64,000 bases of DNA from NCBI GenBank assembly GCA_903813345.2, contig CAIIXF020000003.1, positions 24,259,248 to 24,323,247 of the forward strand, in the 5' to 3' direction. Each line of letters opens with the position of its first letter. Position 1 is the first letter of the stretch. This document shows, piece after piece, positions 1 to 12,925 of the stretch. Below the pieces are notes generated by a model. It was not told the DNA's origin. It did no database searches and saw only the letters and a list, made by a program, of their open reading frames with translations. A program made the position numbers and the translations under genes. Source of the DNA: Owenia fusiformis (Eukaryota > Annelida > Polychaeta > Sabellida > Oweniidae).

Positions 1-345
1 TAACTCAAATACCAGTGAGCAAATTGTGTTCAAATTTCATTTTGTGATGCCTCTGGGGTCAAAGGAGTTCTGCTTGAGAAGAAAATTTCAAGATGACAGC
101 TGAATTTCAAAATGGTCACCATTTTTTCATAGTCATATATCAGTAGTCATATTTGGTTCAAATTGCGATGTTTGATGCATGGGCAAAAGAGCTCCATCTG
201 GAAGAAATTTTCAAGATGGCTACTGAACTTAAATATGGCCACCATTTTTCGTAAAAAATGTAATCTTTGATAACTCAATTTTTTATGCTGATACCTCTGT
301 TCAAGAAGAAATTATCACGATGGCCACTACTTATCATAACATGTT
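1..345. repeat. Decayed tandem repeat with AAGATGGC / GGCCACCATTTTT modules
   Basis: About two and a half diverged units of 120-140 bp. Each contains a GAAGAAATTTTCAAGATGGC-like core followed by a GGTCACCATTTTT-like core. The opening words (ACTCAAATACC) recur at about 9359 and, diverged, at 53590, and the ATGGCCACCATTT core recurs at 54075, so this is a fragment of a dispersed family with its own internal tandem structure. No ORF is associated with it. Confidence 0.55.
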
Positions 346-3300
346 TTGTTTGTTTGGATTTGCTACTCCGTTGAGTTGCGTTTTCTAGTTCTAACCTTGA
401 ATAATACATTATGTTTTGGGACAATGTCAAATTTTGAGCTGGCCCCTGAGATTCATTGTTAGACTTATGACATGTTCAACTCAGTTTCCTATGGTATGAG
501 TTCAAGGTATAGTTACTTAGAGTTCTGTTTTTTTTCAAGGTTACACCACTGATCAGTTTTGACATGATCCGGTGGCTTTGCAGTTCACATCTCTGTATTG
601 TGCATTAACTGACTCAATTATTGATGATCTTCATGATTTTGCTAATAATTGACTTGTTATCTTTATTATTAAGGAAAATTTATTATCTTTATTTCCATGT
701 TACTATATTTTCATGTTCAGTTTTATTGATCAGACAACTCTTGATAAAAGTTCCTCGTCCACAGAATACAATTTAAAGTGTATCATTTTCATGTTTATTC
801 ATAGTGCTTTAATGGCTTGAAAATACTAACAGATTGTAACTGGTTTTGCTCAAATGAGCAAGATCAGTCAGTGACATTTTATAAATGTATGCACGGATAT
901 ATGCTCTCATGACACTTTTGACAATGGTCTTACAAAGGACTCATAAATGTGTGTGCACAAAATAATCATATTATATTACAACCTCATTGTGAACATTATT
1001 AAAACTGATTTTGTTACCAGGGACCATATTATACAAATGAGTTTCCAATAAACAAACATAAATGATGCTCTAAGGTTACATCAAAAACTCATAAAATACA
1101 TGCAAGTAGCAAAATAATTGAGTCATGAGCCCATCAATCAAATTACATGCTAACAGGTTCATCTTGACAGAGGACATTTGCCATACAAGTGTGATGTGAT
1201 GCCATGTGAATGTCTAATCAAAACCTCTGAGGATTATTTCTTCTGACTTGTCTTTTGTCTAGATCAACTTGACCATGATAAAGGAATGATATGCCAACTC
1301 TCTTGGATAAGATGTATCAAAAAGATGATGTAATTATTAGATGTATCAAAAAGTACTCTTATAATATATATATATAGTTGTAAATATTTTGGATGTCACG
1401 CAGCAAAAATATTTTGGGATGAGACAGGAATTATCCATTTTGGGACAGGATGCTGGAATAGGATGGGTATTAAACCTATTAAATGTAGTTAATAACTTCA
1501 AACAAGTTAACAAGAGGGTATAGGGTCAAGTGTATTTTCCATGAGAGTAACATATGAATGTCTAGCATATCTTATGTCTTTTCACCCCAAATCTGGAGTC
1601 CCCAAATATTTCCATACCACAGTTCAATCTTTCAATCTATTAATGATAAATTAAATGCATGAAATGTAGCAATCAGTTTTTTTTGTTATGAGTTCCATAC
1701 TTTATTTTTATATTCCTCTGATGTACTCTGATTGTACTCTGTGCTCTTAATGACCAAATAAGATCATTTGAATACCAAACTCATAAAATCCATTAATGCT
1801 TAAATAAAGTCAGTGCTTCCATATGAAGTATAATCAACAAGACCATTTATTAATTTCAGCATCTATATTACTTACATTAACAGTTATTTCTATAACAATG
1901 TTATACAGTATATAAAACTAAAGACTGTTCATATCAAACAATAATGTTTCAAAACACCTGCTCATTACACCTGATATTACTATGTGGTCGAAGGGACCTG
2001 ATGTAAAACCTCTTAATTTGATTAACATCAGGGGGTGGAAAAGCCTAAAGTATTTTTGTCAGGTACAACAGGAAATATGTTACAAACACCACAATCTTTT
2101 ATTTTGAAAAATTAGGTAGGTGTAGTTTTATTTTGTTATCTGTATATATCTTTAGTACTTCTTCACCTGCCAATGTGGAAACCATCAATTATTAAAAATT
2201 GACACCAAAACTTAGGGTTTTCAAAAATGTAGGGTTAATCACAGAATTTTATTTTCAAAATAAAATTTTTCTTTTTTAGCCCTAAATTTAGAAAAGTTAG
2301 ATGGGTGGCTGTAAATATATAACAATAATATGTACTGTACCTGATGTACTGGGAACCTTACAAAGTCTTCACAGGTTAACTAATGAAAGGACACCTATCT
2401 GTTTTCGAACAAAAATGCTTTATGTGTTTCCTCCCCATGAACATTGACAATGAGTGTTTTCCTAATAAACATTGACATTTCTTTCATAGTACATGTATTT
2501 GCATTTTTTGGATATAAAATTGATTAAAACAATAAAAAAGAACATATTTATATTATATGGTTCTTATGTCATGCATTTAAATCACTTTCCTGGCTTAATA
2601 GGTTTTCCCAGTTGTATGTTTTATAAAGTCATCTACATATTGTGTTACATATAAATGATTTCATCATGATTAACAATTGCAATAAACTCAGTAAAGAACA
2701 AGTGAATGATGAGATATATGAGAAAAACAATAGGTGGCATTTACAGAAATGTAATGGGAGAACTTAAATCATGAAAATGGTGTTTAATTAATCATTCTAA
2801 TGTAGAAAAGGTGCATTAAAAGAAGAAACACTTTACTTTAATGTTGATGAAATGTAACATCAGATTCCCATCATCCTAAAATGCATTTATCAAGAAATAA
2901 CTGTTTTTGTTTCCAGTTGTCAAATTAACCTGTCAATGCTTTTTGTCCTTTCATTTTCAAGACATCTTTACCTTAGGCACTGTAAATATCTTATCTTTAA
3001 CTATCACCACACGGCCATGAGGTGAATTAATCATTTCCATATTAAACAAATCAGAATTTATTGTAGTTTTCCCAATCTCAATTTTGTTGAATTATTTCAT
3101 GAGATATTCTTATATATGATTTACCAGTTACTTGCTATGGCCTTCACAGTACAGGTAACATGATGATTTGAGCTCTAATTGCTTATAGTGTGTGCAATTG
3201 TATGGCTGCAAAGCTACTTTAGATTAAAGTAACTTTTACCCATACATAGAATAATGCCTCAAAAGTGGCACCTCAATTATTTCGAAATATAAAGCAACGC

Positions 3301-3528
3301 AACAATTGCAGGAATAAAATACGTGTATGTTTCACTTTGTATTGCACTTCTACATTTATTGTACCATTTACTCCATATGGTGCTGTATCCTTTTTTAAAA
3401 CCACTGTCCCTTTATATAATGTTGCTTGCTTTTCCAATATCCGAGTGAAAGCTTTTTATATGAAAAATCTGATGCAGACTTTTTAGATCTGACGTTCTAC
3501 CTGTGATGTAATCCTGATACAATTCTTG
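346..3528. other. AT-rich, CpG-poor DNA with no recognised gene
   Basis: I see only AT-rich low-complexity DNA here, including a short TA run near 1362-1373 and scattered homopolymers. The only open stretch over 60 codons (3265-3486, plus) has no start context, splice context or recognisable protein character. Probably intron or intergenic. Confidence 0.5.
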
Positions 3529-3730
3529 ATTAATCTACTTCCATAACACACAAATATATGTCTTGCATCTTGAATTTTTGAACAATCGATTTGAAACATG
3601 GATCAAATCCTATGCTTTAGGGCCGATTTGAGAAAGTCAATCCACCACTGTAGGAATCAAACCACAACCTCACAATTAGATGTTGGATATTCTACCACTT
3701 GGGTCATGTAGCGAACTGACTCTCTCACAT
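3529..3730 (-). mobile_element. tRNA-derived SINE fragment with A and B boxes
   Basis: Read on the minus strand, the segment has a tRNA-like head. The A box TGACCCAAGTGG is at 3706-3695 and the B box GGTTTGATTCC at 3663-3653, starting 43 nt later, which is normal internal Pol III promoter spacing. The tRNA-like part covers about 3713-3645. The tail that follows is shared with a second copy at 3865-4000 (the ATCCTATG and CTTGCATCTT modules recur), but there the modules are in a different order. Head plus shared tail is the usual form of a SINE. No TSD was identified. Confidence 0.6.
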
Positions 3731-3864
3731 CAACATGGCATATATGGCATCACAGCCATGACTTACATGCCCAGTTTCCTATATCCACCATGAAGTGTTA
3801 CCTGTCTTTCATTCACAATGTCACATGGTCTTTCTGATTTGCCATTCCTCAAAGGAGAAATTAT

Positions 3865-4000
3865 CAGTTAATTTGAAATGTAGGAGTAAATCCTATGCCA
3901 ATGGCTGATGTGAAAAAGTTACTTCACCTGATTAACTTCTTCTTTAACTTTCCAACAATTTTCTCTTGCATCTTAGATTTTTGATTATGTTCATATACAG
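3865..4000. repeat. Second copy of the SINE tail modules
   Basis: The block AATCCTATGCCAATGGCTGA resembles 3607-3635, and the block GATTAACTTCTTC...CTTGCATCTTAGATTTTTG resembles 3529-3580. The two modules are present in swapped order relative to the copy at 3529-3730, and the tRNA-like head is missing. This suggests rearrangement or tandem insertion of related copies. Confidence 0.45.
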
Positions 4001-4029
4001 AGATAGTGAATTCAGTGTTCAGTTATGCA

Positions 4030-4165
4030 TATATGAAAGCACAAATGCCAAAAGGAGAAATACCACAAAGTATTACAAAACACAGGATACAAAAGTAAGA
4101 AATCCCCAATATCCCAACTTATGATCTAGCACACTAAAAAACACAACATCAAGGTACATGTCATT
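4030..4165 (+). mobile_element. Dispersed SINE-like body copy (AGCACAAATGCCAAAAGG family)
   Basis: Contains AGCACAAATGCCAAAAGG, then a C/A-rich body with CCCAATATCCCAACTTATG-like and ATCTAGCAC words. The same body occurs, more or less complete, at 32905-33020, 33840-33945, 43895-44010, 56945-57065 and 61260-61460, all in plus orientation, with a fragment at 40255-40275. This copy lacks a clear Pol III head. Confidence 0.5.
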
Positions 4166-4594
4166 CATTCATTCAAAAAACAAAATAATTAACAAAATTA
4201 ACGAGAACGTGATAAAAATGCACAAAAAGTGTAACACTCTTTTACACACATGATGCCTTGACGATCAACATAAGGGACAGAAAATTGTTAATACACATAC
4301 AACAGTGTGCCACTCAACAGGATCAATCACAACACAACAATTGATCTAAACAAAAAACAGCAATATAATGCAGGATGATACAAAATTCCCTTATTTTCTA
4401 TATTGAAACACATAACATAAACAGTAATCAGGAATTGAGCAATGCAACCTGCAAATAATGAAATAACTTACTTAGGTGTCACAGACATTCTACAATTTGT
4501 GATGTCTGTGTTCTCTTCAATATTTTTCTTTAGACAAAATGATTCTCCTTCAATGGATTGACACTGATTACTGAACATTTGATTTAAGTCTATT

Positions 4595-5123
4595 CACCCT
4601 TGGTATACGCAGCTAACGAAAATTGAAAAGAATTTCATCCTGCTTGCAGCGAGAAGACGGACCGGTTCGGGGCAATCTGCTTGCAGCGAGAAGACGGACC
4701 GGTTCGGGGCAATAGCTGATGAAATTCTTTGTCACAAAGTTTGACATTTTTTATAAAGTCAAACGCGCGTCATTGAAACTCACAAGATGTAAATAGCATG
4801 TAATTTACATCATACCTTTATGGGGAAAAATAGATCTTATATGTTAGAAGTACTAAATAAAATTTATCGTGAAAATGAGACAGTCGTTCTCGAGAGAAAA
4901 GAGCATAAATGCGCATTTAGAGAGTTTTGATCCGTTTAAAAATCTGTAAAAAATTGGGGTACTTAAAAGCATCGGGAGGCATCATATATTTCAAATTAGA
5001 CAAGAGGAAGTCAATATTGAGCAAGTTATGGCTGTTTTAAATTCAAATAAAACCGTTAACCCGTACCGGTCCAGCTTTTGACCCGTACCGGTCAATTTTC
5101 GTTAGCTGCGTATACCAAGGGTG
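4595..5123. mobile_element. 529 bp MITE with perfect 32 bp TIRs and a 5 bp TSD
   Basis: The ends are perfect inverted repeats of 32 bp (4595-4626 and 5092-5123), beginning CACCCTTGGTATACGCAGC. They are flanked by the direct repeat CTATT at 4590-4594 and 5124-5128. Inside is a nested 13 bp foldback, AAAGAATTTCATC at 4627-4639 against 4718-4730, which encloses a perfect 37 bp tandem duplication. The right part carries two CCCGTACCGG words. There is no coding capacity, so it is a non-autonomous DNA transposon. The superfamily is not assigned because I do not recognise the TIR. Identical arms suggest a recent insertion. Confidence 0.88.
4640..4713. repeat. 37 bp perfect tandem duplication inside the MITE
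   Basis: Two identical 37 bp units, 4640-4676 and 4677-4713, each with CTGCTTGCAGC and GACGGACCGGTTCGGGG. They sit in the loop of the 4627/4730 hairpin. The GC-rich content stands out from the AT-rich flanks. Confidence 0.9.
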
Positions 5124-5128
5124 CTATT

Positions 5129-7860
5129 GATTTAAAAGAAATGAAAATAACCTTACTATCAATTTATCAATAGGTTAAATATAGACTTAAAAATCATCAT
5201 TAATAATTTTAGCACCTCCTGATAGTACTAATCATCTTACTCAAAGGATGTTCTATAGAGGATGTTCTACACTTAATTTGACAACATTTCATTTGGCGGA
5301 TTTGCTCAATTTCAAATATTGGCGGCTATTTAATTTGGCGGATCCATGACTAAGCTTGAGTTTTATCATTGATTAGGAAGTCAGCATCCCAAGTGCATAT
5401 GCACTACTTACAATACAATACGTCTTGGCACAGCACTGAAGATTTGAAAATTTGCAGATTTTTTCATTATGCCAGATCTGGTAAATTAAAACTTGAGAAA
5501 TTAGTATACATATGTAATATGATCCTTTATTCAATCATTATTTGGTTATTTTTAAGATTACTGGCTATATTAACTGTGATGTCATCAATATGACTGTGCC
5601 TACATATTTAAAAACATTCAATTTTAAACTTTGAGAGTTTATAGAATAAATAGAATTAAATGAAGGTTGGACATGCTATGGAACTATTGTTTTTAAAGAA
5701 TCAACTTACATGAACTATGTATTAATATTTCCTGAAATCTGGTAAAGTATCCATATCAGAAATGGAAAAAAGTGAAGTTGAATAGACCTTGACGTAATTA
5801 CATGGTATGTATGAATATAAATTGGTTCTAATGATTAACTTATTGTTTTTGAATGTTCATTCTGATATTGTCCTTATTAGCTTTTTATAAAAATTGTTAA
5901 CCAGGATATGACAATGGATCTAAATGGCTACATGCTTGTAAGAAAACAATACAATAATTCTGCTCTTCTTTTATCATTAATATCAATGGAATGGGAAATG
6001 CTGACTTTTGAGAATTAATGTTTTGTAATAAAGCTATAGTTCTTAATTATAACATGCCATGGGAAATAAGAATACACAAGAGATATCATCCAACAGGCTT
6101 ACCTCATATGTAATTAGTGTTATTAAATCAAACTTGCTTTTTGTCTCAAAGGGGAACTTTACCCTTGACCTTTGTTAGATGTGAGGAACTCATAAAATGA
6201 CATACATTGAAAATTCTGTAATAAATGTCATTGGAGAATACCATACAATACGACACTACAGAGTATTGTAAATAATTACTTAAATTTTTCGGGAAAATCA
6301 ATATCAGGGATATCTACACTAGTGCTGTTAGGACATGATAAAATTGTAATATTTCTGAATACTCCAAGTAGGGTAAAACATGACCATTAACATGCTGATC
6401 ATGATCCCCTTCACGTGATAATCCCTATTGAATATACTGTGTGTTAAAGCGTGTCTAATATCCACTCAGACATGACCTTCCTCTTACCATTGACTTATTG
6501 CTAATCTTTGACCATACATAAATCATTTCTGCTCTGATTTTCAGAAGCTATATGAGGTAGAACTTAAAAGGTACCATTCTCAATCAAATGTTTCAGTGTT
6601 ATAAAATTACTACATTTTTGTTAATTTTAGACTTGCTCTGGCAACACATTTGCTAGGATCACACTCTGAATTGCAAGACAACCATTTTGATTTATTATGT
6701 CAGTTTGATGTTGCCTGTTTTTCCTACTAATTAGTTGCTTCATTGTAATCTTCAGCTGGGCCAAGATTTTAAATGTCCACCTTGGTAGATCAACTCATCT
6801 AACAAGTAACAAATCCTAAGTATTCTATGATCATTAGAAATAAATCTTGCCAAGTTTGATTTTCTCAACAGTTCGGAAAAATGGTTTGTTTCAGTTTTTT
6901 TAACGTTACTTTAAATGCTGCAAAATTACCATTTGTAAACGCACATTCTCTAAAATAACGTTGATTAAAAAATGTCTGCTACTGGTTTTGAGGAAAATGA
7001 CGATAGGTGAGAAAGATATTAGTGTCAAATATTAGATTCAGTTCATATGTGGTTAGTATTATATGTGTTAAATATCAAGACATAGCTATAACATGAGATT
7101 AAATACATGGCAATCAACAAGTAATGTTTCAGATTCTTATGATCATAGCAGAATAGCTATAATAGTGTGATTAAAACCAAATAACCAAACCGAGAGATTC
7201 AAAAATGGAACTGTACCAAACTGAGAAATCGAAACCATCTGACCCCTAGTACCGATCAGTTATAGTAAAGCCACTTGGTCGAATTAGAAAATTTTAGTGT
7301 CAGTGCACGTAGCTGCTGCTATTTAGGTCAGCAATCAGGTTTGACCAATAGCTTGTAGCTATCAAGTTGCAGGACAGGTACTCATATTTAAATAAGTTTG
7401 CCATCAAATTGCAATCCACCCACCAGTTGCATTTGCAAATTCTAACTAAGGCATCAATTCCAAACCCAAAGGCTTGTTGGTTTGTTTATTTATTATACTC
7501 CATTGATGCACGAAAGTATTCCAACAATACTCCAGTGCAATTCTAGTACATAATTGGCACAAATAAACACACATCATGGTATCACCAACAGAAAAAATTC
7601 AGATTGTTAAAATGTTTCATGATCAAAAAATAGATTATGAAGTATGTAATACATGTAGAGTTTCACATTGAAGTTTTGTATAACTTCCAAGACAGGAAAT
7701 TATTTCCATTTATAGGAGAACAAGAGACAAGGAGCTTTATCTTTTTCATTAATTATTACACATTTGATATCAACATTTCATGTAACTAACAGAAAAGAAG
7801 TGATATAAGTGTCATCATATACTAGAAATTGATTTTTGAAGTCAAGTTACAGATGATCAT
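5129..7860. other. AT-rich DNA with no recognised gene
   Basis: No convincing exon, RNA gene or bounded repeat was found. A CACGTG E-box lies near 6414. Short open stretches such as 5369-5593 (plus) have no splice or start support. Confidence 0.45.
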
Positions 7861-8240
7861 TAAATTCACACCCGGTGATCTGGAAAATGGGACGGAGGGG
7901 GGGGGGGGAGCAGGCAATTTCTGCTGCAAATTTAAAAAAATCAAGAAAACGTTTACTATTTACTTTGGTGACAAGGCCACCAATGTGCACAAGTCAATGT
8001 TTTTGCTATATTGCAAGCAACAATGGTCTCCACGGTGTAACATCCAGTTTCTTACTAAGTTACTGAGTTCATTTTTCAAGCATAACACCTAACATATTTT
8101 ACCATACCGTGCACCTATTTATTCAGGAATTCAATAGTAAACCTTATTAAAATAAATCTTCCAGATTTTTTGTATTCTCTAGTAAGAATTGCCTGCTCCC
8201 CCCTCCATCCCATTTTTCTGATCAATGGGCATGAAATTCA
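7861..8240. mobile_element. Foldback element with G-tract TIRs of about 55 bp
   Basis: Imperfect inverted arms of about 55-60 bp: the left arm 7861-7920 contains TGGAAAATGGGACGGAGG, a G12 run (7897-7908) and AGCAGGCAATT, and the right arm 8185-8240 is its complement with a shorter C run. An internal block around 7960-8045 (CAATGTTTTTGCTATA) recurs inverted at 18655-18712 and 19095-19160. The block CTTCCAGATTTTTTG at 8158-8172 recurs near 19250. This is a non-autonomous element whose pieces are related to others in the window. Confidence 0.7.
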
Positions 8241-9340
8241 AGATTCCAAACAATATGATCTTCATTGTATAGATATATATTATAATTACGTTTAATGTAC
8301 TGCATTCTTCTCAAACACTTGATATTAACTATTTATTCAGTATTTAAAATGACATAAACTTAATAAAGAAATTAATACTGATTATTTTTAACCAATATAA
8401 TAATAGTCCGCTCTGTTGTAAAGATGTAATATATTGTAAAATAAATAAAACAATAGTCAGATATGTTTACACACAAACATATTCTCAAGTCATGTTAAAA
8501 TATCAGGTGTATTGTGGGCATATACTACACTTAGTACTCCGGGAGATTTTAAGTCTCCAACCAATTTTGTAATAATTTTATCATCTTCACCTAGTACGTA
8601 CACCCCATTTTACACAACATTTTAAAAAAAGTCTATGACATATAAGAGAATAACAAAATGTGCATGAAAACGCTCGTTCTTCAATTGTTCTGATCAGAGC
8701 AGCTGATTGAAAAATAAATCTGTCTTGTCTTTGTGCAACAATTGATTTATAATGATTGCATTTAAGAAATGTGTCTACACAACAACATCAAAACACTATT
8801 TTTCATTCAAATGCAATATGTTTCCTCCGTAATGTGCATATGTAGCTATAACTCAACCAACACAAATCTTAACAACCCAATAGGGTACCATCCATCAAAG
8901 TAAGCTCAAGTTATTGACAAACTTTGTAAGTAACATATTAACCAAGGCATATTCTTGAATTAGTTGGAAATCAACCAATTTTCATTTTGGAAAGTTGAAA
9001 TCAAATTAGGATTTTGCAATGTGAAATATAATCTGAACCCCATTTTATCTAAAGCTCCAGTGGTATGGGATGGGAAGGCCGTTTTATGTTATCCAATATT
9101 TCTTGAGGTCTTATCATCAATCTTATCTATGAAAATGTCACTTGGAATCAACAGAATAGAACATTAAGCCTGCTGACTTAATGTGTAACTTTGATGAAAT
9201 CATATTAGCTTTCAAAGAAAAAGTCTAAGATATTTTTTCAGCTTGTGATTAACAGTAAAGGGAGGGTTGAAAAAATGACTTTGTTTCATAGTTGAACTGA
9301 CATAAATGATTATCCTATCAAATAAAAATCTAGGGGATGT
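8241..9340. other. AT-rich DNA with no recognised feature
   Basis: Nothing beyond AT-rich low-complexity sequence. The open stretch 8964-9167 (plus) has no start or splice support. Confidence 0.4.
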
Positions 9341-9480
9341 CTTGTCTTTCCAGGCAATAACTCAAATACCGTTGGTCCAATATCATTTATACATTTTCAA
9401 AGATGGCAGCCATGGCTGTTCAATGGGTTTTGCTACACATTGGTATTGTTGTTATCTAGCTACATATGGGATTGGGGGTT
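9341..9480 (+). repeat. Dispersed repeat copy (GCAATAACTCAAATACCGTTGG)
   Basis: Contains CAATAACTCAAATACCG, then AAAGATGGCAGCCATGGCTG and GGTTTTGCTACACATTG. The same word order occurs at 53588-53700 and 54260-54310, and less well at 1-120 and 62510-62550. These are fragments of one family that is internally tandem elsewhere in the window. Confidence 0.55.
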
Positions 9481-10324
9481 TTGACAAGGTTACCCTACAC
9501 AGCAGTAACAACAATGGTGTCAATAAAACAATTCTCCTTACACATTTGAAAACTGTACCAAGCTCAACATCTATAGAGATATATTATACACTTTGATGTG
9601 AATGATGTTAATATATATCTAAGTTAAAGAACTTCAATTTGGAAACTTCATCAGCATTCTGAACTCATCCCTTAGTCAATAAGAGATATCATTGAGTTCT
9701 CAATATCATTGTGACCTAACAAATCATCTAATAACCAACCGTGACAGTTGGATTTTGAAAATGAAATATGACTTACGGTTGTTGTTCCAAAAATAACATA
9801 GAACACTATTACCTTAAGGAAATCTTGGTCGACAGTACTTGAAGAGCACAACATTCAATAAATGACCAATAAATTAGATAATGACAGACATACACAAGTA
9901 GGTCTAAAGAGATAGTGGGAGGGATACTTCTGAAAACAACTCAATCATTCTTCCTATTGATTAGTGTACCATTGTCTCCCTTTTATTAAAAATGTTATTA
10001 TTGTTTTTTGTTTTTATCATTGTTTTTTTGCACTGCCTTTCATAATAACACAGTTTAAAATGGTTAAGTACTAGTTCAATCCAATATGATTTTATAATGT
10101 GGCTTTCAATAAGGCATGGACAAAATAATTTTATGCAGATGAAACACAAATATATTGTTATCATAGTCATTTACCCTCATTAGGTCATTTCAGCATTTTC
10201 ATCAAGCAAATTTGGAAGCACAAAGGACAACATTTGAGTCAGTAAACTACACAAACTATATGTAACCTCAGGAATATGCAAAGTGATTGTAATTTAATCC
10301 ATATTGTATATAAATTCATAATAT
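9481..10324. other. AT-rich, CpG-poor DNA up to the large inverted-repeat block
   Basis: I see no gene or bounded repeat. The CpG-poor character ends abruptly at about 10350, where GC-rich, CpG-rich sequence starts. Confidence 0.4.
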
Positions 10325-10359
10325 GTACAGTACAAGTATTTTCAAAGCTCACACCATGC

Positions 10360-10590
10360 CATGCCGTCGAGATGCCGGCTGCTCTACGCGTGCATCGCGA
10401 CCGCTGCACGCCCGCTCTTCGTTTGTGCGCCGAGCGCTCTTCGTGCTCACAGCGACAGCGATTCTACTGCTTAGCTAGCGCTTAGCATGCGCTATACGAC
10501 CGATGTAGTTATCAGATAGTAATTTATACATGTATGCACTGTACATATGCTTAGCGGTAGAATTCACAGTGAGCACGAAATGAAAGCAAG
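10360..10590. repeat. GC-rich left subterminal region with imperfect hairpin
   Basis: A stretch rich in CpG (10366-10500) followed by a diverged inverted pair: GTGCTCACAGCGA...GATTCTAC near 10440-10470 against GTAGAATTCACAGTGAGCAC near 10557-10576. It contrasts strongly with the AT-rich DNA just outside. The open stretch across it is a by-product of GC content. Confidence 0.55.
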
Positions 10591-10775
10591 TTTGTTTAGA
10601 TTGTAATTGAACTGGATGTTTTTATATCCATTATACTGTATGCGGTCGTAATTAATCATTGGTTCACTAATATGCTCGATACTTTAAATGAATAAATTGG
10701 TAGTAAGTTTATCAGTTGAAAAATCCATAATACACACCAAGAACATGTAACTGAATTCAAATTGTATATAATCCA

Positions 10776-10929
10776 CGGTGTTTTCTTTTTTGGAAACACT
10801 CCGATAGGCATCGCCATCGGGATAGTTCTGCCGATCGGCTAAGTCATCGGGACGGCATTTCCGTCGGCACAGTGTACATCAATGCATTGTGCAACTTACC
10901 TGTACATCGGAGGATCCAAGAAAACACCG
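10776..10929. mobile_element. 154 bp MITE with CGGTGTTTTCTT ends
   Basis: Starts CGGTGTTTTCTT and ends AAGAAAACACCG, a 12 bp perfect inverted repeat, with a second matched word TCCGAT / ATCGGA farther in. The interior is full of ATCGG and CCGATCGG words that can pair with each other. No TSD was found. It is nested inside the 10.3-19.9 kb block. Confidence 0.6.
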
Positions 10930-12585
10930 ATAAACTCATAATAATATTTCTTGAGAGTTAGATTATGTTTTGAGCGGGTAAAAGTTGTGTCCACTATTAA
11001 GTTATATTCTTGAAACAATTCAATAAATAAGTATACTTAGAACTAGTTTTTTTCAATAATAACTATTATTGCCGTTTTAAAAATGTAGAAATCCTTTTAT
11101 AGAGCATTCTTTACCATCATTTATAAAATAATCTTTCAGACGGGCAAATCACAATGAGGACAGATGATAAGTCTGTCATTATGTCTGTACGCACACGTAG
11201 ATTGTACGTTGAAGTTGGACCGTCGATGATTTTTATTCCGACATTCAAAGACAAATATATTTGAAATACTTTCAGGATTGTTATTCATTTGTTGTAATAC
11301 AGATTGACTGATAGAGCATTTAATTGTAATGGGTTGTGCTTGGGATTCACAGAATTATTCTATGATAATCTGAGGATATATCAAAATTAATTTTAAATGC
11401 GGATGTTTACATAAAAGATCTTGTTTCCATTTCGTAAAAACAAAAATATTGAAGTACGATATTAGATCGGATATTAGCGTACCTCTGTGGAAAAGAATCA
11501 AAAGATACTCCAGTATGATGATTTGTCATTTTAGAAATTCGTCAATTTGACTAAACTATCCCCCGGAACTAGCCTTTCAGGTTAAGCAAATGCGACAGAT
11601 ACATGTATCTAAAGAAAGTTACATTTTATTCTTGATTTCAGGGAATAATTGTAATGATAAACATAAATTGCAATTATTATTGTTTTGCTCTAACATTCAA
11701 TTATTATGATTCAACGCTTTCCCTCAATTTCTATCAGATCATCGATCCCAGACTTCAGCAAATATTCCAATCATATTTTGCGTTTTATCAACTTTTCGAA
11801 AAGCTGTACGCATATGATACTACAACTACTTCTGACAGTGGTTTATCCTAACTTTTTGCAAATATGGATGTTTACACTGCTTGTATCTTATTCTAGGGAG
11901 TTTTATATAGACAGGACTTCCTCTTCACAATGTAATTATATATTATCTGTTTTGTAGGTTCCCGTGGGTAAGATACCAACAAGAACAATACGGCCGATCC
12001 TAAAGGGCAGAGACCCGTCAGTGGCGTTCTTCAAGTTATAGCCCATGGAGATATAGTTTGTGAATCTTGCCTACACAGCTGCTCGATACAAGTGCAAAAT
12101 ACAAAATAATAACCGTAATATATATAGATAAATGTTTGGCATGCATTGTGTTTCTGTTTCATTGTTAAATTATTTGATAACTTATAATAAGCAGATAAGT
12201 TAGTTGCTTTTCAGGTATTAAGCGGCGATGTAGGACTGAAAACCCGGGACTGAAAACCAGCGTCACACATGTACATTTTCTCGGATATTCCTCCATAAGC
12301 AGATAAACATGTTTGGATGTTTTAATTTTGATTTGATTTGGTTTTTTGAATTACACGAGTTAGATAAAGTCTTTCAAATGTCACCAGTCTTTGGTGGTGA
12401 GATTTCATGTAGGAATTAGAATTAGAATAAGATTTATTACGACTGTACGATCTGTTTTGTTTGCATCGTTCATTGTATAACGTTGATAAAACACAAGGTC
12501 AGCATTGGAATTACAGAATTGTGCGATTCCCTACCTCCCATTCATAGATTTAGTCTCTGGCCATGGTATTCAAAATTATATTTGT
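10930..12585. other. CpG-containing AT-rich DNA with no recognised gene
   Basis: Contains a small palindrome ACAGATGATAAGTCTGT near 11160 and overlapping open stretches at 11654-11957 (plus) that lack start or splice context. A block at 11950-12065 (GTAGGTTCCCGTGGGTAAG) is weakly like 13170-13285 (ACGGGTTCCCATTGGTTAC) and may be a very diverged repeat pair. Confidence 0.35.
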
Positions 12586-12925
12586 TCTGTCATTCTGATT
12601 CCCGTGTCGGGACATTCTGATCTATCGGAGTCTCACTTTATCTAACCCTTTGGTATTCCAAAGGATAAAACTTGCTGTGGATCACACAATGGTGTCGGGA
12701 TATTAAACCAGTGAATGTTCCGATCGTCGCAACATTCGGCTCACCGAGAGATTTCACGGATTCATACATGCATACTGTACATGTATATTCAGCACAGTAT
12801 GCATGCACATTCCATATATCCTTCCAATAATAAGTGCTGCATGTATAAACCTGTGAAACCTCTCGGTCCATCGGATGTGGTGATGATCGGAACATTTTAC
12901 TGGTTAATCTCCCGATACTGGAAAT
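12585..12925. mobile_element. Foldback with about 75 bp arms and nested hairpin
   Basis: Left arm 12693-12766 (GTCGGGATATTAAACCAGTG...CCGAGAGATTTCAC) pairs with right arm 12843-12918 (GTGAAACCTCTCGG...CACTGGTTAATCTCCCGA-like). In the loop, CATGCATACTGT (12767-12778) pairs perfectly with ACAGTATGCATG (12794-12805). A further partial copy of the outer word, CATTCTGATTCCCGTGTCGG, lies at 12589-12610. Open stretches on both strands here are by-products of the inverted structure. Confidence 0.65.
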
